A stretch of DNA of 64,000 bases, from positions 50,564,390 through 50,628,389 of the forward strand of contig NC_068576.1 of the NCBI RefSeq assembly GCF_025698545.1, given 5' to 3'. The notes under the pieces were generated by a model, which was not told the DNA's origin, did no database searches, and saw only the letters and a list, made by a program, of their open reading frames with translations. Made by a program: the position numbers and the translations under genes. Of this stretch, positions 58,457 through 64,000 are shown in pieces (the first letter of the stretch is position 1; each line of letters starts with the position of its first letter). Source of the stretch: Gossypium raimondii (Eukaryota > Streptophyta > Magnoliopsida > Malvales > Malvaceae).

Positions 58457-59804
58457 ATGGAAAACAGTGAAGTTTATGCAGTAATCTGCATAAGTATTCT
58501 CTTGATTGCTCCGGTAATTGTATCCCAACAAATACCGGCAGATAAACGGCAAGTAAATGCTTGGTTTGAAGGCATTATCAAGCCTGTGAAAGAAAGGGGT
58601 AACAGCTTAGACCCAGAGTTGATTCAGGCTGAGAGTAATCCTAAAGTCATAAAGGTGAGGCAAGGTGGTGGTGGAGAATTCAATAGCGTAAAGAAAGCCA
58701 TCGAGAGTGTTGCATTAGGGAATACCAAGCGTGTGATTATATCCATCGGACCTGGGGTTTACAAAGAGAAAATCAAAATTGAACGAGGGAAGCCATTCAT
58801 TACATTGTTGGGAAATCCAAAAAACATGCCCAATTTGACATTCGGCGGCACCGCCAAGGAGTATGGAACCGTTAACAGCGCCACTCTAATTGCTGAGTCT
58901 AATTACTTTGTGGCAGCTAATCTCAATATAGTGGTATGTTAATGTAGACATAATTGGTTGAACTGAATGCATTGCATGGGTAAGTTTGAATCTTAATGAA
59001 TTGGGATCGCTTTTATAGAACTCAGCTCCGAAGCCAGAAAGAGGGAAAACGGTAGGAGGACAAGCGGTTGCCTTGAGAGTGTCCGGCGATAGGTCAGCTA
59101 TCTATAACTGCAATATCTACGGTTTCCAGGACACGTTGTGTGATGACAAGGGTAACCATTTCTTCAAGGACTGTTATGTTTCGGGCACAGTTGATTTCAT
59201 TTTCGGAGGTGGGAAATCTTTGTATCTGGTACTATTCTTCTTGACCAAAATAAATTTAACAACACCACATGTTATATTAAATGTATATATTGATTGGAAA
59301 AGTTGGATATAGAACACGGACATATTCGTGGAGAAGCGAGAAGGTGGAGGATTTACAGTGATAACAGCACAAGCGAGAGAAAGTTCATCGGAAGACACGG
59401 GTTATTCGTTCGTGCATGGCAGCGTTACCGGAACAGCAAGCAATTCATTTTTGGGGAGGGCTTGGAGGAGCAATCCAAGAGTGGTTTATGCATATACTGA
59501 TATGAGCAACGTCGTAAATCCTGCTGGATGGACTCATAACAATTTTCCTGAACGAGCCAAGTAAGATAAATTACTTTTTCTATATATATTAATCCTTATA
59601 AGAAACAAAATCTTATTAAGGTGAGAATGATGTAGAACTGTTTATTATGGAGAATACAAGTGCAAGGGGCGAGGTGCAAATCCCAGTAAGCGAGAGCCAT
59701 TCGTGAAGCAGCTATCAGGTGCGGAAGTCCTACCATTCCTGGCTCTTAACTTCATTGAAGCTACCAAATGGCTGCTTCCTCCTCCTAAATATGAATTTAA
59801 TTAG
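58457..59804 (+). CDS. Pectinesterase (pollen PPME1/PME63-like), intact
   Basis: Four exons at 58457-58933, 59019-59228, 59313-59560 and 59636-59804 give 1,104 nt and 367 residues. All introns are GT-AG and phases match. Residues 1-24 are a likely signal peptide ([12 protein letters not shown]). A type I-like PME without a pro-region inhibitor domain follows. Family motifs are GVYKE (100-104), GGQAVALR (Gln174), GFQDTL (Gln196, Asp197), GTVDFIFG (Asp218) and LGRAW (Arg278, Trp280), so all expected catalytic residues are present. It should hydrolyse methyl esters of homogalacturonan in the wall, making pectin more able to bind calcium. Similarity to pollen PMEs is by recall, so pollen expression is inferred. 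It is the only intact member of the cluster here. The start matches that of other copies and lies 90 nt after a TATA box. Confidence 0.93.
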
Positions 59805-60488
59805 CCATTCAGGCCCACCCTCGGGTGGAAAATAACTAGGCATCTATTTTTTTATTATTATCTTCCTATGCCATTGGCTTGTAACATGTCACATACCTCA
59901 AGTAAATAAGAAATTAGATCACTTTTTTTAAAATTTTATTTTCGCACCATTTCTTATGTTATTTATGTTGATTAAATATTACTTACTTTTCTCAATCATT
60001 TTAACATACTACAGATGATAATAATCCACTGCTTTGCTCTCATTTATTTTTCAATAAAAAATTAATAAACTAATGAAAATTTGAGTCAGCTAAATTCAAT
60101 TGGGTTTAGTTTGGTTAATTCAATTTATTTGACTATACTAATTTAATTTTACTTAATAATTCTTTTATTATATTTATAATTATTTGATACTGACAATCAT
60201 TCAAACATATATTTATATTTATAATTTAATTATACTTATTTAACTGTGAAAAAATTGTATGATACGTTAAATTAACCTCTCTCTTTTTTTTAATTTCTTT
60301 TAACACCGTTAGATGGTCCATCTCCGCATTAAAGAAATATATCTCGAAGACACACGTGACGGGCCTAACTATCATTCCCCGCACAAGTGCCAGGTTTTAA
60401 TCTTTGTCTATCCGTTCCCTAACCTTTCCCCCAAATCCATAACGAAGAATAAAACCCTAATTCCAAAATTCCCCCAAATTTTACTAGA
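59805..60488. other. Intergenic region between PME and PABN
   Basis: Holds the PME 3' UTR (shared motif near GGCTTGTAACATG) and AT-rich DNA, then the PABN promoter and 5' UTR. The 87-residue frame at 60313-60576 is out of frame with PABN and not supported. Confidence 0.5.
60353..60358 (+). promoter_or_regulatory. G-box (CACGTG) upstream of PABN
   Basis: CACGTG in the context CACACGTGACGGGCC lies about 130 nt before the PABN start. G-boxes bind bZIP and bHLH factors. Whether this one is used cannot be told from sequence. Confidence 0.4.
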
Positions 60489-62468
60489 ATGGATCAATAC
60501 GAAGAGCAAGAGCACGAGGTGTACGGAGGGGAGATACCTGACGAGGAAGGAGAGATGGATGCGGAGTTCGATATGACTGCTGGAGCTGAGGATTACCAAG
60601 GCAACGACCAAGGCCTTCAACAAGATCCTAGTTCCTCCAAAGTTGCCCTCTTTTTCATTTTAGCTTTTTTTTCCTTTTTCTTATCTTTAGCTGAGCTATT
60701 TTTCTGATGAAAAAAATGTTTTTATTTTGAAAAAAAAATTAGGACTTGGAAGACATGAAAAAGAGGCTTAGGGAAATCGAGGAAGAGGCGGGAGCTTTAC
60801 GTGAAATGCAGGCTAAAGTCGAGAAGGAGATGGGCGCTGTCCAAGGTTCTTCTCTTTTTCTCTTAACTTTTTATTTTAATTTTTTTTTTTAGTTTGTATT
60901 TGATCTGAGCTTTTGGCTGTATTTTTTAACAAGTTTGACTTTGATTGGAATTTACTTGTCTTGTTTGAGAAGGAGAATCTCTTCTTAATCATGAAATTGA
61001 AATTGAACTTCTTTATAATTGATTTGATTTCTTTTTGAATTATGAACCGTTTTGTGTATGAATTGTTTATGTCTAGCAAACTGATTTGATTTTACTTATT
61101 TTTCCTGGATGTCTATGAAGATTCCTCAAGTGCTTCTGCAAGTCAAGCTGAAAAGGAGGAAGTGGATTCCCGCTCGATTTATGTTGGTAATGTGAGGTTT
61201 ATCAACCCTTTCCTATGCCTTATATATGTTTATTTAGTTAAATTGTCTCATTTACCTTACTTGTGGTCCAATTATTATCTTAATGTTAAAAATTTACTTG
61301 TAAGTTAGCTGAAAGTATGATTGTGCTTTTGTTTGGCCAGTAAGGGCATAGGAAAGCTTTTCAATTTTGGTTTTATGTTTGTGCATATCATGTTGTTTGA
61401 AATGTGTTTTTATGTGCATGTAATTGCATGGAAAATCATGTCTTAGTTTTGTATTGATGTAAACTTAAATGTGATTAAAACAAATTGATTGAAATATTAA
61501 TGTAGTTTATGTTTAATGCCGTTTTTTTTCTTCAAGTAACTTCTGAAGTGTTTTGATGTACAACAAATTATCTCAATGAAAGTATAACTAGATGATTCCT
61601 CTATGCTTGTGAACAAATGATCTGGATGTGGGCTAACATTCTTTTTTCTTTATATATCTTTTTAAAAACAGGTAGACTATGCATGTACACCTGAGGAAGT
61701 ACAACAGCATTTTCAATCCTGTGGAACAGTGAACAGAGTTACAATTTTGACCGATAAGTTTGGTCAACCTAAAGGATTTGCTTACGTTGAATTTGTTGAA
61801 GTTGATGCTGTCCAAAATGCTCTACTGTTAAATGAATCAGAATTGCATGGTCGCCAGTTGAAGGTTTATATCTTGATATATGTGTGAATTTTTAGTTCAT
61901 GAATATAAGCTACATGGCAATAAAAGTGTGTTTGGTTTATCCATAGGTCTCGGCTAAGCGAACAAATATTCCTGGAATGAAACAATATCGAGGAAGGCCT
62001 TCCAATCCTTACTTCCGCTCCCGAAGGCCTTTCATGCCTGCTTTTTATCCTCCCTATGGCTATGGGTAAGCATGAAATTTTGTTTGCTTTGTATGGTTGT
62101 TGGATAGGAAGAAAAGGATAACTTGATATGTTTCAGGTTCCCTGGAAGTTAGTTGAGTGGGTTTTGGTTTTACCATAACATCTATTTGGTTATTCGGAAT
62201 TTGACGCATGGAAGTGGAAAAGATCTCACAAATGGTCACAAATCATACCGAGATGATCTCTGTTATCTAGCATTTGCTATGCCTGTAATGTTTACACTTT
62301 TTGGCAGTCATCCATGGCTCCCAAGTCAGTCCTGATAAAACAATTTAGGGGAATTTAATATGATAGTTTCTTCCAAGTAACCTTGTTATCGAAAATATTA
62401 ACTCAGTTGACCTCGGTTTCAGGAGGGTTCCAAGGTTCAGGCGGCCCATGAGATACCGGCCGTATTAA
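60489..62468 (+). CDS. Nuclear polyadenylate-binding protein (PABN/PABPN1-like)
   Basis: Six exons: 60489-60641, 60743-60845, 61121-61191, 61672-61863, 61947-62065 and 62423-62468. They join to 684 nt, 227 residues, all with GT-AG borders and consistent phases. Residues 1-51 are acidic. 52-85 form a charged coiled-coil segment ([20 protein letters not shown]). One RRM spans about 103-180 with RNP2 IYVGNV (105-110) and RNP1 KGFAYVEF (143-150). The tail is Arg/Tyr/Pro-rich ([24 protein letters not shown]). This order and length match eukaryotic PABPN1, which binds growing poly(A) in the nucleus and stimulates poly(A) polymerase. Intact and well supported. An alternative last exon is possible at 62139. 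Confidence 0.95.

Positions 62469-64000
<1,532 letters not shown>

Noticed and set aside
60313..60576. 87-residue frame starting upstream of PABN
   Set aside because: It is out of frame with the PABN exon, and its residues show no domain. The ATG at 60489 begins the conserved protein.
62153..62335. 60-residue frame between PABN exons 5 and 6
   Set aside because: It lies in the intron and does not connect to PABN in frame. Only the short alternative exon at 62139-62157 is worth testing.

Overview
The window is plant nuclear DNA: spliced genes with GT/AG introns sit in AT-rich sequence packed with nested Ty3/gypsy LTR retrotransposons. The LTR families, the pollen-type pectinesterase and the PABN/GDH neighbours fit a eudicot, most likely cotton (Gossypium, Malvaceae). 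The genus is an inference, because no species-diagnostic sequence can be tested here.

Layout. (1) 1-3038 is the 3' end of a Tat/Ogre-like gypsy element on the + strand: a repeat-rich 3' UTR, a polypurine tract and the 3' LTR. It is inserted in the 3' flank of a pectinesterase (PME) copy. (2) 3039-32935 is a decayed tandem cluster of PME copies (called A0, A, B, C1, C2 and D here), broken up by mobile elements. A complete but defective Tat-like element (5292-18132, minus) splits the last exon of copy A. A solo LTR (20191-22018) splits exon 1 of copy B. A 3.1 kb solo LTR (23101-26209) and several Athila-like and Del-like LTR fragments lie between the copies. (3) 32936-56425 is a five-level nest. 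A long foldback palindrome is split by solo LTR S4 (35904-55941), which is split by solo LTR S5 (38287-54798). S5 is split by a full-length Tekay/Del-type chromovirus (41124-54526, minus), whose gag is split by another solo LTR (48073-50938). Target-site duplications (TSDs) support every LTR level. (4) 56426-58450 is AT-rich and has no recognised gene. (5) 58457-64000 is gene space: the only intact PME of the cluster (copy E, 4 exons, 367 aa), an intact nuclear poly(A)-binding protein gene (PABN, 6 exons, 227 aa) and the first two exons of an NAD(H) glutamate dehydrogenase, cut by the window edge.

The PME is expected to be secreted and to demethylesterify cell-wall pectin. PABN acts in nuclear mRNA polyadenylation, and GDH in mitochondrial glutamate/2-oxoglutarate metabolism. 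They are neighbours without an evident functional link. The most unusual feature is the roughly 77-bp tandem array in the 3' UTR of the Tat-like family: each unit can form two stem-loops, and copy number is about 8 in one element and about 23 in the other. The PME cluster also records the order of duplication, LTR insertion and gene decay.
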